NCBI GenBank assembly: GCA_013289585.1
Contig: JABCZR010000004.1
Coordinates: 1-64,000 of the forward strand
Length of the DNA: 64,000 nt
Direction of reading: 5' to 3'
Origin: Acidobacteriota bacterium
GTDB lineage: Bacteria > Acidobacteriota > Terriglobia > Acidiferrales > UBA7541
The translations under genes were made by a program, and so were the position numbers. Of the stretch, positions 45,986 to 54,876 are shown piece after piece. Every line of letters starts with the position of its first letter. Position 1 is the stretch's first letter. The notes beneath the pieces are model-generated. The model did no database searches and was not told the DNA's origin. It was given only the letters and a program-made list of their open reading frames with translations.

Positions 45986-47263
45986 GTGCCTGAGCGAGCC
46001 ACAAGCCGCGTGCGTTGGTTCCTGGTGGTTGGCCTGTTTGTCCTCAGTGCCGTAGCCTATGTCGACCGCATCAATATCGCCATCGCTGGCAGTTCTATCG
46101 CTTCCGAATTCCACCTGACGAACGTTCAGTTAGGCTCGTTGACCAGCGCTTTCCTGGTCGGCTATGCGCTTTTCCAGACGCTGGGAGGGTGGCTCGCGGA
46201 TCGCTTGGGGCCTCGGCGCGTTCTTACTGCGGGAGTCTTATGGTGGGGAATCTTCACCGCGCTGACCACCGCTGTTTCTCCGAAGATCGCTTTTGCGGTT
46301 TTCTACCTCGCGGCCGTGCGTTTTCTTCTGGGGGCCGGGGAAGCCGTGATGTTCCCGGCCTCGAATCAATTCGTATCACGGTGGATTCCTACGCAGGAGC
46401 GAGGAATCGCAAATGGCATCATATTCGCCGGCGTTGGCGTCGGTGCTGGCGTCACTCCCGGCCTCATCTCCTACATCATGGTTCATTACGGCTGGCGTTG
46501 GTCTTTCTGGGGGAGTGCGTTCCTCGGCCTGCTTGCTGGAGCGGCCTGGTATTTTTTCGCGCGAGACACGCCGGCGCAACATTCGAGTGTTTCCCCCGAA
46601 GAGCTTGGACACATTCAAGCGGGCCGAACCGCTCCGGCCTTGACTGTCCTTGAGCCTGGCATGCGAATTTCTTGGAACGTCATCCTCGCAAGCAGAGAAG
46701 TATGGGCCGTGACCGTCAGCTATTTCTGCTTCGGCTATATTGCCTGGATCTTCTTCACCTGGTTTTTCATCTACCTTCGCACGATTCGCGGATTGGATTT
46801 AAAGGCCAGCGCTTCCTACACTACAATCCTCTTCCTGACCATGGCCGCGTGCAGTCCGCTCGGCGGGGCAATCAGCGACTATCTAACCAGGAGATGGGGC
46901 AAACGCGCCGGACGCTGCGGCATCGCGGTTTTTGCGCTGCTGCTGACCGCCATTTTTCTTGTCCTCGGTTCGCAAGTGCAAAGTGCGCGCCTTGCCAGCG
47001 TCATCCTCGCGGGCGGGGCGGGGGCCCTCTATCTCTCCCAAAGTTCCTTTTGGTCGGTAACGGCCGATATCGCGGCCGGGTCTTCCGGATCTGTTTCCGG
47101 TTTTATGAACATGGCCAATCAGATCGGTGGTGCGTTCACCGCCTCGCTCACTCCCGCGATCGCTTCCCGGCTTGGCTGGAGCGCTTCTTTCCATGTCGCA
47201 GCTGGTTTAGCCGTCGTGGGCGCGCTGGCCTGGTTTTTTGTCGATCCCGAGCGCACTCTGTAG
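45986..47263 (+). CDS. MFS transporter, anion:cation symporter subgroup
   Basis: GTG at 45986 gives 425 residues with twelve spans. The markers are VAYVDRINIAIAGSSIASEF in the first span, GGWLADRLGPRRVLTAG in the loop (motif A), and GAGEAVMFPASNQFVSRWIPTQER in span four. Substrates of this subgroup are small organic acids such as hexuronates, phthalate or dipeptide-like compounds. It lies 90 bp behind the SelA-like gene and likely shares its transcript, so it may import that enzyme's product. It converges on the AttH-like gene. Confidence 0.86.
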   Translation: MPERATSRVRWFLVVGLFVLSAVAYVDRINIAIAGSSIASEFHLTNVQLGSLTSAFLVGYALFQTLGGWLADRLGPRRVLTAGVLWWGIFTALTTAVSPKIAFAVFYLAAVRFLLGAGEAVMFPASNQFVSRWIPTQERGIANGIIFAGVGVGAGVTPGLISYIMVHYGWRWSFWGSAFLGLLAGAAWYFFARDTPAQHSSVSPEELGHIQAGRTAPALTVLEPGMRISWNVILASREVWAVTVSYFCFGYIAWIFFTWFFIYLRTIRGLDLKASASYTTILFLTMAACSPLGGAISDYLTRRWGKRAGRCGIAVFALLLTAIFLVLGSQVQSARLASVILAGGAGALYLSQSSFWSVTADIAAGSSGSVSGFMNMANQIGGAFTASLTPAIASRLGWSASFHVAAGLAVVGALAWFFVDPERTL

Positions 47264-47272
47264 TCGCTGAGA

Positions 47273-48367
47273 CTAGCCGCCCGGCGCGAGTTGCACCGGG
47301 CGATCATATCCCGTCATTTCCAGGTATCCCACCCCGTCTATCGGTTTTGTATTGCGCTTTCCGTTCAGAACGATGGCGCCCTCCCAATAGTTCGGCATGA
47401 ATTTTGTTTTCCCGGTCAGCTCCTGGGATTCGAGTGGCGATTTTGCTTCAAGTTCAATTCCCAGCCTTGGAATCGCGATCTGCCATTGGACTGGATACAC
47501 GGCGCCAGTGACACGGCTCTTCCATCTCTCTCCAAGTGGCTGCAGAACAAAATCGCTCGCGCGCAAATGCGTCGTCCTGCCTTGCGCATCAATGTAGGTG
47601 CCTGCTGAATACGCATCGATGGATCTATCGGCATGGCGAATGCGAAAGAGCATCAGTTCCGTGTTGTCCGCAAGCTGCAGACTCATCCAGTCCCAGCCTG
47701 TCTGATCCGGCGCAAGCTGGTGCGTGAAGAACTCGTGATCCATCCAGCTCGTGCCGTTCACGTCGTATTTCTTTCCGCCCAGCTCGATCGACCCCGATGT
47801 CGTCAGACGCGTCAGAGAAATGTAGTGTGAAGCCTGGCCCGCGCCTTCGGCTTTCTGGCTCACGCCATTTTCGCCCTGCAGTACCGGTGGCTTTTCCGAT
47901 CGCAGCGTCAGATGCAGTTGAAATCGTTGATCCACCGCCAGCAGTTTCTGTTCGTTGCCATCCCACAGAATCTGCCAATTGCCATTCCAGATGCGGCCCT
48001 GCGATTCGCTGGTGCCGGCGATTCCCGGCCCTGCTCGATTGCTCCGTTCCGCGTGGTAAAACGTCCCGCCATCCAAATCGCTCAATGCAAGATGCGCGAC
48101 GTAGAGATCCTTCACCTCCCAGGCGCCGGTTTTCGCCGCATCGCGGCTCACCGCTTGCCGAAAGAAAGTCAATTCGAAGCCGAAGCGATGGCCGTCGCTC
48201 GACCTCAAATTTCCGGTGTAATACCACCATTCCGTCTGAAAATCCGGATGGCTGAAATGATCGTGCGGAAATTCATAACGGTAGCCCGGCAATGCCGTGC
48301 GGTATTGCGCCGCGAGCGTCTGGAAGAAAAGCAGCGCTGCAGCGAGGCACGCCAGCCTACTCTTCAT
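47273..48367 (-). CDS. AttH-like / CrtC-type lipocalin-domain protein of an Att ABC system
   Basis: The ATG at 48367 overlaps the permease stop by 11 bases and gives 364 residues. An upstream ATG at 48379 is less likely. Signal peptide: SRLACLAAALLFFQTLAAQ. The family markers are FPHDHFSHPDFQTEWWYYTGNL, FGFELTFFRQ, GTSWMDHEFFTHQL and GWDWMSLQLADNTELMLF, typical of AttH and of the carotenoid hydratase CrtC N-domain (two tandem lipocalin-like halves). It is the last gene of an ATPase-permease-AttH operon, exactly the content of AttEFGH systems. The role is probably periplasmic handling of a lipid or hydrophobic cargo moved by the ABC unit. Confidence 0.88.
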   Translation of the reverse strand: MKSRLACLAAALLFFQTLAAQYRTALPGYRYEFPHDHFSHPDFQTEWWYYTGNLRSSDGHRFGFELTFFRQAVSRDAAKTGAWEVKDLYVAHLALSDLDGGTFYHAERSNRAGPGIAGTSESQGRIWNGNWQILWDGNEQKLLAVDQRFQLHLTLRSEKPPVLQGENGVSQKAEGAGQASHYISLTRLTTSGSIELGGKKYDVNGTSWMDHEFFTHQLAPDQTGWDWMSLQLADNTELMLFRIRHADRSIDAYSAGTYIDAQGRTTHLRASDFVLQPLGERWKSRVTGAVYPVQWQIAIPRLGIELEAKSPLESQELTGKTKFMPNYWEGAIVLNGKRNTKPIDGVGYLEMTGYDRPVQLAPGG

Positions 48368-50912
48368 GTACAACCTCAAGCGAATTCAGCCGCACCGCCA
48401 CTTCCGCCGGATACAGACCGGCAAGCACCGTCGCAGCGTACACCATCGTCAACGCAGCGACGAGAATCTCCACCGGCCAGTGGAATCGAATCGTCCAGCC
48501 AAACGATTGCTTGTTGATCACATAGATGAGCACCAGCGACAGCGCGAAACCGAGCGCGAGCCCGGCAACATTCGCCAGCAGCCCCAGCAATCCTGCTTCG
48601 ACGAGAATCAATTTTCGAATTTGTCCCGTCGCTCCGCCAAGGAAACGCAGCAACCCCAGCTCGCGGCGCCGGTCGATCACCAGCGCAAGGAGGGCCCCGG
48701 CGATCCCCATCACCGCGACGATAACCGCCACGGCCTCCAACGCATAAGTGATGGCAAACGTGCGGTCAAAGATCCGAATCGCCTCAGCGCGGATGTCGCG
48801 ATTCGAAAAGAGCAACACACGGTGGCCTGCCGTTGCCTGTTCAATTTCTGCTCGCACCGTTTCCAGTTTTGCCTCGGGGGCAACGTAGATGGCGAGATTG
48901 GATGGTGCGGGATCCGGGAGATAGCGCAGCATCGTCTTGCGGTCCATCAGCACGCTGCCGCGCTCGCTAGAATAATCGTAGTAGACATCGGCGATTCGGA
49001 AAGTGACCTGCTTTTCGCCAAGCGAGAGCGTGATGGAATCTCCAGTTTTTACTCCGTGCTTGTAGGTAAACGGTTCGCTAACCACGACGGCGTCCGAATC
49101 ACGCAGTTCCGCAAGCACCTGCTCCCGTGGACGCCCGGAGAAATACTCGGAGTTCGGTTCCGTGCGCAACACATCCAGGTCCACGGACACCAGTGTCGCA
49201 GGCATTTCCTGATAGAAAATCTCGTAAGCGCGAAGTCGCTCCACCGCTGCCACCCCTGGCAATTTCTCAATCGTTTCCGCCAGACCGGGCGAAATTGTCG
49301 GGTGACGGTCAGCTGCTGCTGAGCTGCCAGGCCGCAAATAGAGATCGGCGGGCAACCGGTCCTCCATCCACACCGCGACCGTCTCGCGGAAGCTTCCCAC
49401 CATGATGCCCACTGCCGTCATCATGGCGATGGCTGTAGAAAGTGCGCTAACCAGAACGGAAGTGCGGCGCAGCGAACCCGCAAGGCTCCGCGAAGCCAGC
49501 ATCGCTTCAACTCCGAATAGCTTGCCCAGAAGTTTCGAACTGAACATCGTGATGGCATGAACGAATGCTGGGATCGCCGAAGCGGAAGCTACCACGAGCA
49601 GAATCGCTGCCAGATAGCCAAACAGCGGCTTGCCTCTGATGGCCGGCGCTCGCGAAGCCGCCACCGCCGCCAGACCAAGCGCCAACGCCAGCCACAAATC
49701 CCGGCCTTTCTCTATATTTACGTCATACTCACGCCGTCCTCGCCCCATCGCCTCCACGGGAGAAACAAGAGCAGCCTCTCGCGCTGGCGAATACGCGGAG
49801 GCCACCGCAATTCCCACGCCAATCGCCAGCGCCAGCAGTGCGGACGTAAAACTCAATTCGATTGCTCCCGGCTGGCTGCTGACGTAGAGCGATTCAACGG
49901 TGGCAGACATTAGCTTCACCGCCCCTGTCGCCATGAAGTGCCCCAGCGGAAGTCCGACCAACGCTCCAGCAAGCCCAAAGCAGCCCGCCTCTCCCACAAA
50001 CGCGAAGAGAATTGCGCTTCGGCTCGCGCCTAGCGCGCGCACTATCCCGATCTCCGGCCGCCGTCGAACCACCGAAACAGAAATCGTGTTGTAAATGAGG
50101 AACGCTCCAACTACGAGCGAAACATAACTCAGCAGCTGCAGATTCCAGCGGAAGGCCGCCAGCATTTTGCGATTCTCGTTCGTCCCCGTTCCTTGGGGAT
50201 GGATTTCAACTCCGGCCGGAAGCGCGCCGCGCAAACGCTGCTGCCATTCATTCAGCCCGGGTGCGTTCGGCACTTTCAGCAGGATGCGATCCACGCGGCC
50301 GTACCGTGCCAGCGCGTGTTGCGCTGCAGCGATGTCCATCACAATCGCGGATTCGGCGCCGTTCGAATCGGGATACACGCCCCGAACCGTGTACTCCCGA
50401 ACTTGATCGTTGATCAGCAGTTGGATGTGGGCGCCAACGTTGTACCCGAGACTTGTCCCCAGCCAAATACTGTCGTTGTCTCCAAAATGCTCGAGGGGTC
50501 CTTGTGGATTCTCTTGAACTCGCGGTGCTGCGCCGCTCGCGGAATCCAATTGCGCGAAGCTCTCTCCTTCCCCAACGAAATCCAGTCCGATGAGAGGAAG
50601 CGACTTTTTCGAATCGACGATTACCGCATAGTTCTCCATGCGCGGCGAAATCCGTATCGAATAGGGCAAAGAAACCAGCGTGCCAACCACATCTTCCGGC
50701 ACCCCTCCCGATGCCGTCACTTCCAGGTCATTGTCACCCGCAAGCGCTTCCATCGAAGAGCGAAACGACCCCGTAGCCGCCGCGCCCGCCAGGTCGATGG
50801 CCAGCACGACAGCGACCCCGAGTGCCACTGCGAACACAGTGAGCGCAGCTCGGACCGGCTCTTGCAGGAGCGGCCGAACCATCAGGCGGTAAAAGAGCAG
50901 AAGTCGCGGCAT
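48357..50912 (-). CDS. FtsX-like ABC permease, AttF-AttG type in one chain
   Basis: ATG at 50912 comes one base after the ATPase stop (TGAGATG), giving 851 residues; an ATG at 50945 would overlap by 32 bases. The protein has an N-terminal span, a long periplasmic domain, then two groups of FtsX-type spans with a second periplasmic domain between them. Spans include LTVFAVALGVAVVLAIDLAG, LLSYVSLVVGAFLIYNTISV, LGLAGALVGLPLGHF and ALEAVAVIVAVMGIAGALLAL. The 'RRPEIGIVRALGAS' and 'RRRELGLLRFLGGA' coupling motifs occur once in each half, which shows a fused pair of MacB/LolC-type half-permeases. The family exports or extracts lipids, lipoproteins or peptides. Confidence 0.9.
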   Translation of the reverse strand: MPRLLLFYRLMVRPLLQEPVRAALTVFAVALGVAVVLAIDLAGAAATGSFRSSMEALAGDNDLEVTASGGVPEDVVGTLVSLPYSIRISPRMENYAVIVDSKKSLPLIGLDFVGEGESFAQLDSASGAAPRVQENPQGPLEHFGDNDSIWLGTSLGYNVGAHIQLLINDQVREYTVRGVYPDSNGAESAIVMDIAAAQHALARYGRVDRILLKVPNAPGLNEWQQRLRGALPAGVEIHPQGTGTNENRKMLAAFRWNLQLLSYVSLVVGAFLIYNTISVSVVRRRPEIGIVRALGASRSAILFAFVGEAGCFGLAGALVGLPLGHFMATGAVKLMSATVESLYVSSQPGAIELSFTSALLALAIGVGIAVASAYSPAREAALVSPVEAMGRGRREYDVNIEKGRDLWLALALGLAAVAASRAPAIRGKPLFGYLAAILLVVASASAIPAFVHAITMFSSKLLGKLFGVEAMLASRSLAGSLRRTSVLVSALSTAIAMMTAVGIMVGSFRETVAVWMEDRLPADLYLRPGSSAAADRHPTISPGLAETIEKLPGVAAVERLRAYEIFYQEMPATLVSVDLDVLRTEPNSEYFSGRPREQVLAELRDSDAVVVSEPFTYKHGVKTGDSITLSLGEKQVTFRIADVYYDYSSERGSVLMDRKTMLRYLPDPAPSNLAIYVAPEAKLETVRAEIEQATAGHRVLLFSNRDIRAEAIRIFDRTFAITYALEAVAVIVAVMGIAGALLALVIDRRRELGLLRFLGGATGQIRKLILVEAGLLGLLANVAGLALGFALSLVLIYVINKQSFGWTIRFHWPVEILVAALTMVYAATVLAGLYPAEVAVRLNSLEVVHEE

Positions 50913-50913
50913 C

Positions 50914-51591
50914 TCAGCGCCTGGTAATCCCTTCGATTTTTCCATCGCGCAGCTGCACCACCATGTCAGCGAGCGCCGCCGCTTCCACGCTATGCGTAGC
51001 CATGATCGTTGCAGTGTTCTGCTGGCGCGTCAGCCGCCGCAACAATTCGAGAATTACGTTGCCGGTCGTGGTATCGAGGTTGCCGGTGGGTTCGTCAGCC
51101 AGCAGGATGCTTGGAGAGTGGATCAGCGCGCGAGCAATAGCCACGCGCTGCATTTGCCCACCGGAAAGCTGGTGTGGATAACGGTGGCCCAGATCGTCCA
51201 GCTCCACCCAGGCCAGCCGCTCCCGCGCGGCCTCGCGCGCATTCGGTTTTCCCGCAAGGAGCAGCGGCAGCTCCACATTTTCAAAAACCGTCAGCGTGTG
51301 CAGCAATTGGAACGACTGGAAAATGAAGCCGACCTTCTCACGCCGCAATCGCGTCAGGCCGGCATCCTCCAGGGACGAAGTCGAAACTCCATCCACCAGT
51401 ACCTGACCGGCTGTCGGAAAATCCATTGCGCCGGCTAGATTCAGCAGCGTTGACTTTCCGCATCCGCTGCGTCCCACCAGCGCCACAAATTCCCCGCGCT
51501 TCACATCCAGGGAGAGATTGCTGAGCGCCGGAATGCGCTGGCCATCGCTTAAATAATCTTTCGAAACGTTTTGCAAAGACAGTATCAGCAT
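50914..51591 (-). CDS. ABC transporter ATP-binding protein of the Att/LolD/MacB type
   Basis: The protein is 225 residues, the standard length for this group. Walker A is GRSGCGKST (residues 40-48), the signature LSGGQMQRVAIARAL starts at 142, and Walker B is ILLADEPTGNLD (162-173). The DEPTGNLD motif and short length place it with the LolD/MacB/FtsE subfamily that powers FtsX-like permeases. It is the first gene of the ATPase-permease-AttH operon on the minus strand. Confidence 0.93.
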   Translation of the reverse strand: MLILSLQNVSKDYLSDGQRIPALSNLSLDVKRGEFVALVGRSGCGKSTLLNLAGAMDFPTAGQVLVDGVSTSSLEDAGLTRLRREKVGFIFQSFQLLHTLTVFENVELPLLLAGKPNAREAARERLAWVELDDLGHRYPHQLSGGQMQRVAIARALIHSPSILLADEPTGNLDTTTGNVILELLRRLTRQQNTATIMATHSVEAAALADMVVQLRDGKIEGITRR

Positions 51592-51700
51592 GTGAATGTG
51601 TGCGCCGGGCGACGCTCTTCTAGACTACGGCGATTCGTAGCTCAACGCACACTCGCCGCATCCAAACGCTTGCAAATGGATCGAAATCGGGTTCCTGCGT

Positions 51701-52255
51701 TCAGGATTTGAGCGAAGCCAGGGCCTTCTCGATGGCCGACGTCACTTGCGGCGAATCGGGCGTCACCGCGGATTCGAAGCGCGCAAGGATATGCCCGTCT
51801 GGGCCGATCAGGAACTTCGTGAAATTCCATTTGATCTCTCCGCCCGTTTGCGGGTTCGCCGCCTTATCGGTCAGGAACTGGTAGAGCGGCGTCGTGTCGT
51901 CGCCCTTCACGGACACTTTGGCCATCATTGGGAACGTCACATTATATTTTGAACTGCAAAACGTCTTGATCTCCGCATTTGTCCCCGGCTCTTGGCCGCC
52001 AAAGTTGTTCGCGGGAATCCCCACGATCACAAAACCCTGGCCCTTGTACTTTTCATAGATTGACTCCAGCGCTGTGTATTGCGGCGTGTACCCGCAGCGG
52101 CTGGCAACGTTCACCAGCAGGACCACTTTCCCCTTGTACGCCGCGAGCGGCGCCGGCTGTCCATCGATTGTGTTCAGCGTGAAGTCGTAAACCGTCTTGT
52201 CCGCGGCCATCAACGTGGCCGCGCAGAATAGCAGGCAAAACAACAGCTTGGTCAT
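51701..52255 (-). CDS. exported glutathione peroxidase-like protein
   Basis: ATG at 52255 preceded by AGGGAGG gives 184 residues. The longer open frame to 52492 lacks a site. Signal peptide: TKLLFCLLFCAATLMAA. It reduces peroxides, more often with thioredoxin than with glutathione in bacteria. The peroxidatic Cys54 is in LVNVASRCGYTPQY, the Gln of the catalytic set in NNFGGQEPG, and the Trp/Asn in IKWNFTKFLI. Cys replaces selenocysteine. A second Cys in TFCSSKYNVTFPM is in the usual resolving-cysteine position. Periplasmic location is predicted. It is divergent from the symporter gene across 270 bp. Confidence 0.92.
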   Translation of the reverse strand: MTKLLFCLLFCAATLMAADKTVYDFTLNTIDGQPAPLAAYKGKVVLLVNVASRCGYTPQYTALESIYEKYKGQGFVIVGIPANNFGGQEPGTNAEIKTFCSSKYNVTFPMMAKVSVKGDDTTPLYQFLTDKAANPQTGGEIKWNFTKFLIGPDGHILARFESAVTPDSPQVTSAIEKALASLKS

Positions 52256-52525
52256 GATTCCTCCCTTTATCTTTTTACTATGTTCCCTCTCCGGCGGCAA
52301 TTCACGCCGATACCCGGTTTGGCGCATCTTCGGATACCACTCTGTTGCTCCAATGTTCCCCGCTATCGAAACGGGCATTGAGCCTGAGTTTCGGCTGGTA
52401 TAGACTTCGCACGCACAATTCTTCACGACCATTTCGTCCCGGTCATCGTCAGTGCCGCAAAGGAACTTTGCTAGGCAGGGGCCGCCCCGCATCTGCTACG
52501 CGCGGCGGAAGTCAGGGAGGCATGG

Positions 52526-54211
52526 ATGCTCTTTGCATCTTCGGTCACGGTCACCCACCGGACCTTGGGAAGCTTGGATCTCGTCATCATCGGGGTCTAT
52601 TTCGCCCTCGTCTTCGGCATCGGTTATTATTTTTCGAGAAAAGAACGCACCTCGGAAGAATACTTCCTCGCCGGCCGCAACATCGGCTGGTTCGCCATTG
52701 GCGCATCCCTCTTCGTTTCAAACATCTCCACTGAGCATTTCATCGGTCTCGCGGGTTCTGGAGCGACTTCAGGCCTGGCCGTCGGCCATTTCGAATGGCT
52801 CGCATGCCTCATGCTGCTCCTGCTTGGCTGGGTTTTCGTGCCCTTCTATCTGCGTTCGAACGTATTCACCATGCCGGAGTTTTTGGAACGTCGCTTCAAC
52901 CGCAATTGCGCCACTTACCTCGCGACGATTTCCGTGATCGCCTATATCTTCACGAAAATCTCCGTGCACCTTTATGCTGCCGCGATTGTGCTCGAGCGCG
53001 TGGTGGGCTGGAGCCCCTTGACCGCGGCAGTCATTCTCGTTGTCGCGACCGGCATCTACACGATCGCGGGCGGATTGGCCGCCGTGATTTACACCGATCT
53101 TGTGCAGACCCTGATCCTCCTTGCCGGCGCCATCGCCTTGACCATCATTGGCCTCGACAAGGTGGGAGGGTTTGCGGGATTGCGCGCCGCCGTCCCCGCT
53201 GACTATTTCCATATGATGAAACCCGCGACGGACGCGGAGTTTCCCTGGACAGGTATTTTCTTCGGCGCACCGATTCTCGGCATCTGGTACTGGTGTACAG
53301 ACCAGGTGATTGTCCAGCGCGTTCTTTCCGCAAAAGACGAAGGCCACGCCAAGGCCGGCACCATCTTCGCTGGCTTCCTCAAAATCCTGCCGGTTTTCGT
53401 CCTGGTTCTCCCCGGCTTGATCGCCTTTGCGCTCTACCCCGAGCTCTTCCACGTCGTCGGCGGAAAAGTCACCAACGGCGACATCGCCTATCCTACGATG
53501 ATCGTGAATTTGCTTCCAGCCGGGCTCGTGGGATTGATGATTGCCGCGCTCCTCGCTGCTCTGATGGGCGCCATGAGCGCTGTTTTCAATTCCGCCTCGA
53601 CGATGGTGACGCTCGATTTTTACAAGAAGTTCCGCCCGGCTGCCACCGAAAAGCAGCTTGTCTTTTTCGGAAGGGTCGCAACAGCAGCCATGGTCGTTCT
53701 CGGTCTCTTGTGGGTTCCGTATATTAAGTATCTGAGCCCACAGCTGTATATTTATCTGCAGAGCGTGCAGGCTTACATCAGTCCACCGATTGCCGTGTGC
53801 TTCATTTTCGGGATTCTTTGGCCGCGTTTGAATGGACAGGGAGCGATCAGTTCGCTGCTGCTGGGATTTGTCCTCGGCGCGGTTCGGTTCATTTTCGAAG
53901 TGCTGGATAAAACGCAGCACTACTCCTCCGGCGCCATCCGCTGGCTCGTGGACATGAATTTCCTGCACTACGCCATTTTGATGTTCGTCGTCTGCGCCGC
54001 TGTGCTGATCCTGGTAAGCATGATGTACCCCGCTCCCGAGCGGAAAAAGATTGCCGGTTTGACCTTTGCTACCGTCGGCGAAAAACTTGACGCTGCCGAT
54101 GTCAATACGCCGCACCTCCAGCGCGAGACGCATTCGGAACGCATTTTCAATCTGGCCTTCACCGGCGTGCTGGTCGCTACCGTCGTAGGCTTGTGGATTT
54201 ACTTCCGCTAA
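52526..54211 (+). CDS. sodium:solute symporter (SSS/SGLT family)
   Basis: ATG at 52526 with GGGAGG upstream gives 561 residues with about fourteen spans. The family features are FLAGRNIGWFAIGASLFVSNIS, STEHFIGLAGSGATSGLAVG, GIYTIAGGLAAVIYTDLVQT (SSS signature), WCTDQVIVQRVLSAK and AALMGAMSAVFNSASTMVTLDFYKK. It imports a sugar or related solute with sodium. The long C-terminal part and WYWCTDQ motif are like SGLT-type sugar carriers, which fits the GH31 gene 0.7 kb downstream, but a substrate cannot be assigned. Confidence 0.9.
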   Translation: MLFASSVTVTHRTLGSLDLVIIGVYFALVFGIGYYFSRKERTSEEYFLAGRNIGWFAIGASLFVSNISTEHFIGLAGSGATSGLAVGHFEWLACLMLLLLGWVFVPFYLRSNVFTMPEFLERRFNRNCATYLATISVIAYIFTKISVHLYAAAIVLERVVGWSPLTAAVILVVATGIYTIAGGLAAVIYTDLVQTLILLAGAIALTIIGLDKVGGFAGLRAAVPADYFHMMKPATDAEFPWTGIFFGAPILGIWYWCTDQVIVQRVLSAKDEGHAKAGTIFAGFLKILPVFVLVLPGLIAFALYPELFHVVGGKVTNGDIAYPTMIVNLLPAGLVGLMIAALLAALMGAMSAVFNSASTMVTLDFYKKFRPAATEKQLVFFGRVATAAMVVLGLLWVPYIKYLSPQLYIYLQSVQAYISPPIAVCFIFGILWPRLNGQGAISSLLLGFVLGAVRFIFEVLDKTQHYSSGAIRWLVDMNFLHYAILMFVVCAAVLILVSMMYPAPERKKIAGLTFATVGEKLDAADVNTPHLQRETHSERIFNLAFTGVLVATVVGLWIYFR

Positions 54212-54232
54212 GCGCCACTTCGAAAACGAGCC

Positions 54233-54787
54233 ATGACTATGCCGCCCATTCGAACGCTGAAACCCAACGTCACCCAGGAGGAAGCCGTCCGAACTTTCTC
54301 CGCTCTAGGCTTCTCCGCGCTCTATTGGCGTATGCGCATTGGGCGTTTGCAAAAAATCGCCGGCGCCTACGTTCCTTTCCGTTTCTACCGCGTTCGCTAC
54401 GATCTTGGCAGAACGCCGCACATGCGTCTGTTCGCTCTCGATGCCGTGGATGGTTCGCTCGACCTGTTCGAATTCCCCCACATTCCGGAGGAACGCGAAC
54501 TTCTGCCCGTAGATGGCCGTAATCGCCTGGCGCCCGCACTTCCGGAAGATCGCGGCGTTGAACTGCTGCGCGAAAAAGTCTTGCGCATCGTTTTTCAGCA
54601 AGGCTTCTTCAAGCTTCGCCAGCTTCGTCTTGATATCACCCGCGAGCCCTCCGAGATCTATCTTCCCTATTGGCTTGGTTTTTATGGTGGCGGAGAAACG
54701 GTGCGTTGCCGCGTGATGGATGCCGTGCGGCGCCGCATCGAGGGCGCCAAGGCCTCGGCATTTTTTGAACAGTGGCTCGCTGCTTGA
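54233..54787 (+). CDS. conserved hypothetical cytoplasmic protein
   Basis: The protein is 184 residues; a second ATG two codons in is equally possible. It starts 21 bp after the symporter gene, with which it may be co-transcribed. It has no signal peptide or membrane span. It is rich in Arg and aromatic residues (FRFYRVRYDL, EIYLPYWLGFYGGGETVRCRVMDAVRRRIEGAK). The IYLPYWLGFYG part looks like a conserved core, and the protein is probably a compact alpha+beta domain. I do not recognise the family. Confidence 0.65.
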   Translation: MTMPPIRTLKPNVTQEEAVRTFSALGFSALYWRMRIGRLQKIAGAYVPFRFYRVRYDLGRTPHMRLFALDAVDGSLDLFEFPHIPEERELLPVDGRNRLAPALPEDRGVELLREKVLRIVFQQGFFKLRQLRLDITREPSEIYLPYWLGFYGGGETVRCRVMDAVRRRIEGAKASAFFEQWLAA

Positions 54788-54876
54788 AGCGGCGGGGCGA
54801 TGCGGGCTATACCCGCACAAGTTAAGATACACGCATGGCCGCTCTTCACATTTGCTGGACTTCGGGGAGGAGTGAT

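Noticed and set aside
52769-54133. 454-codon open frame on the minus strand
   Set aside because: It is antisense to the sodium:solute symporter; the product is rich in His, Glu and Gly without a domain.
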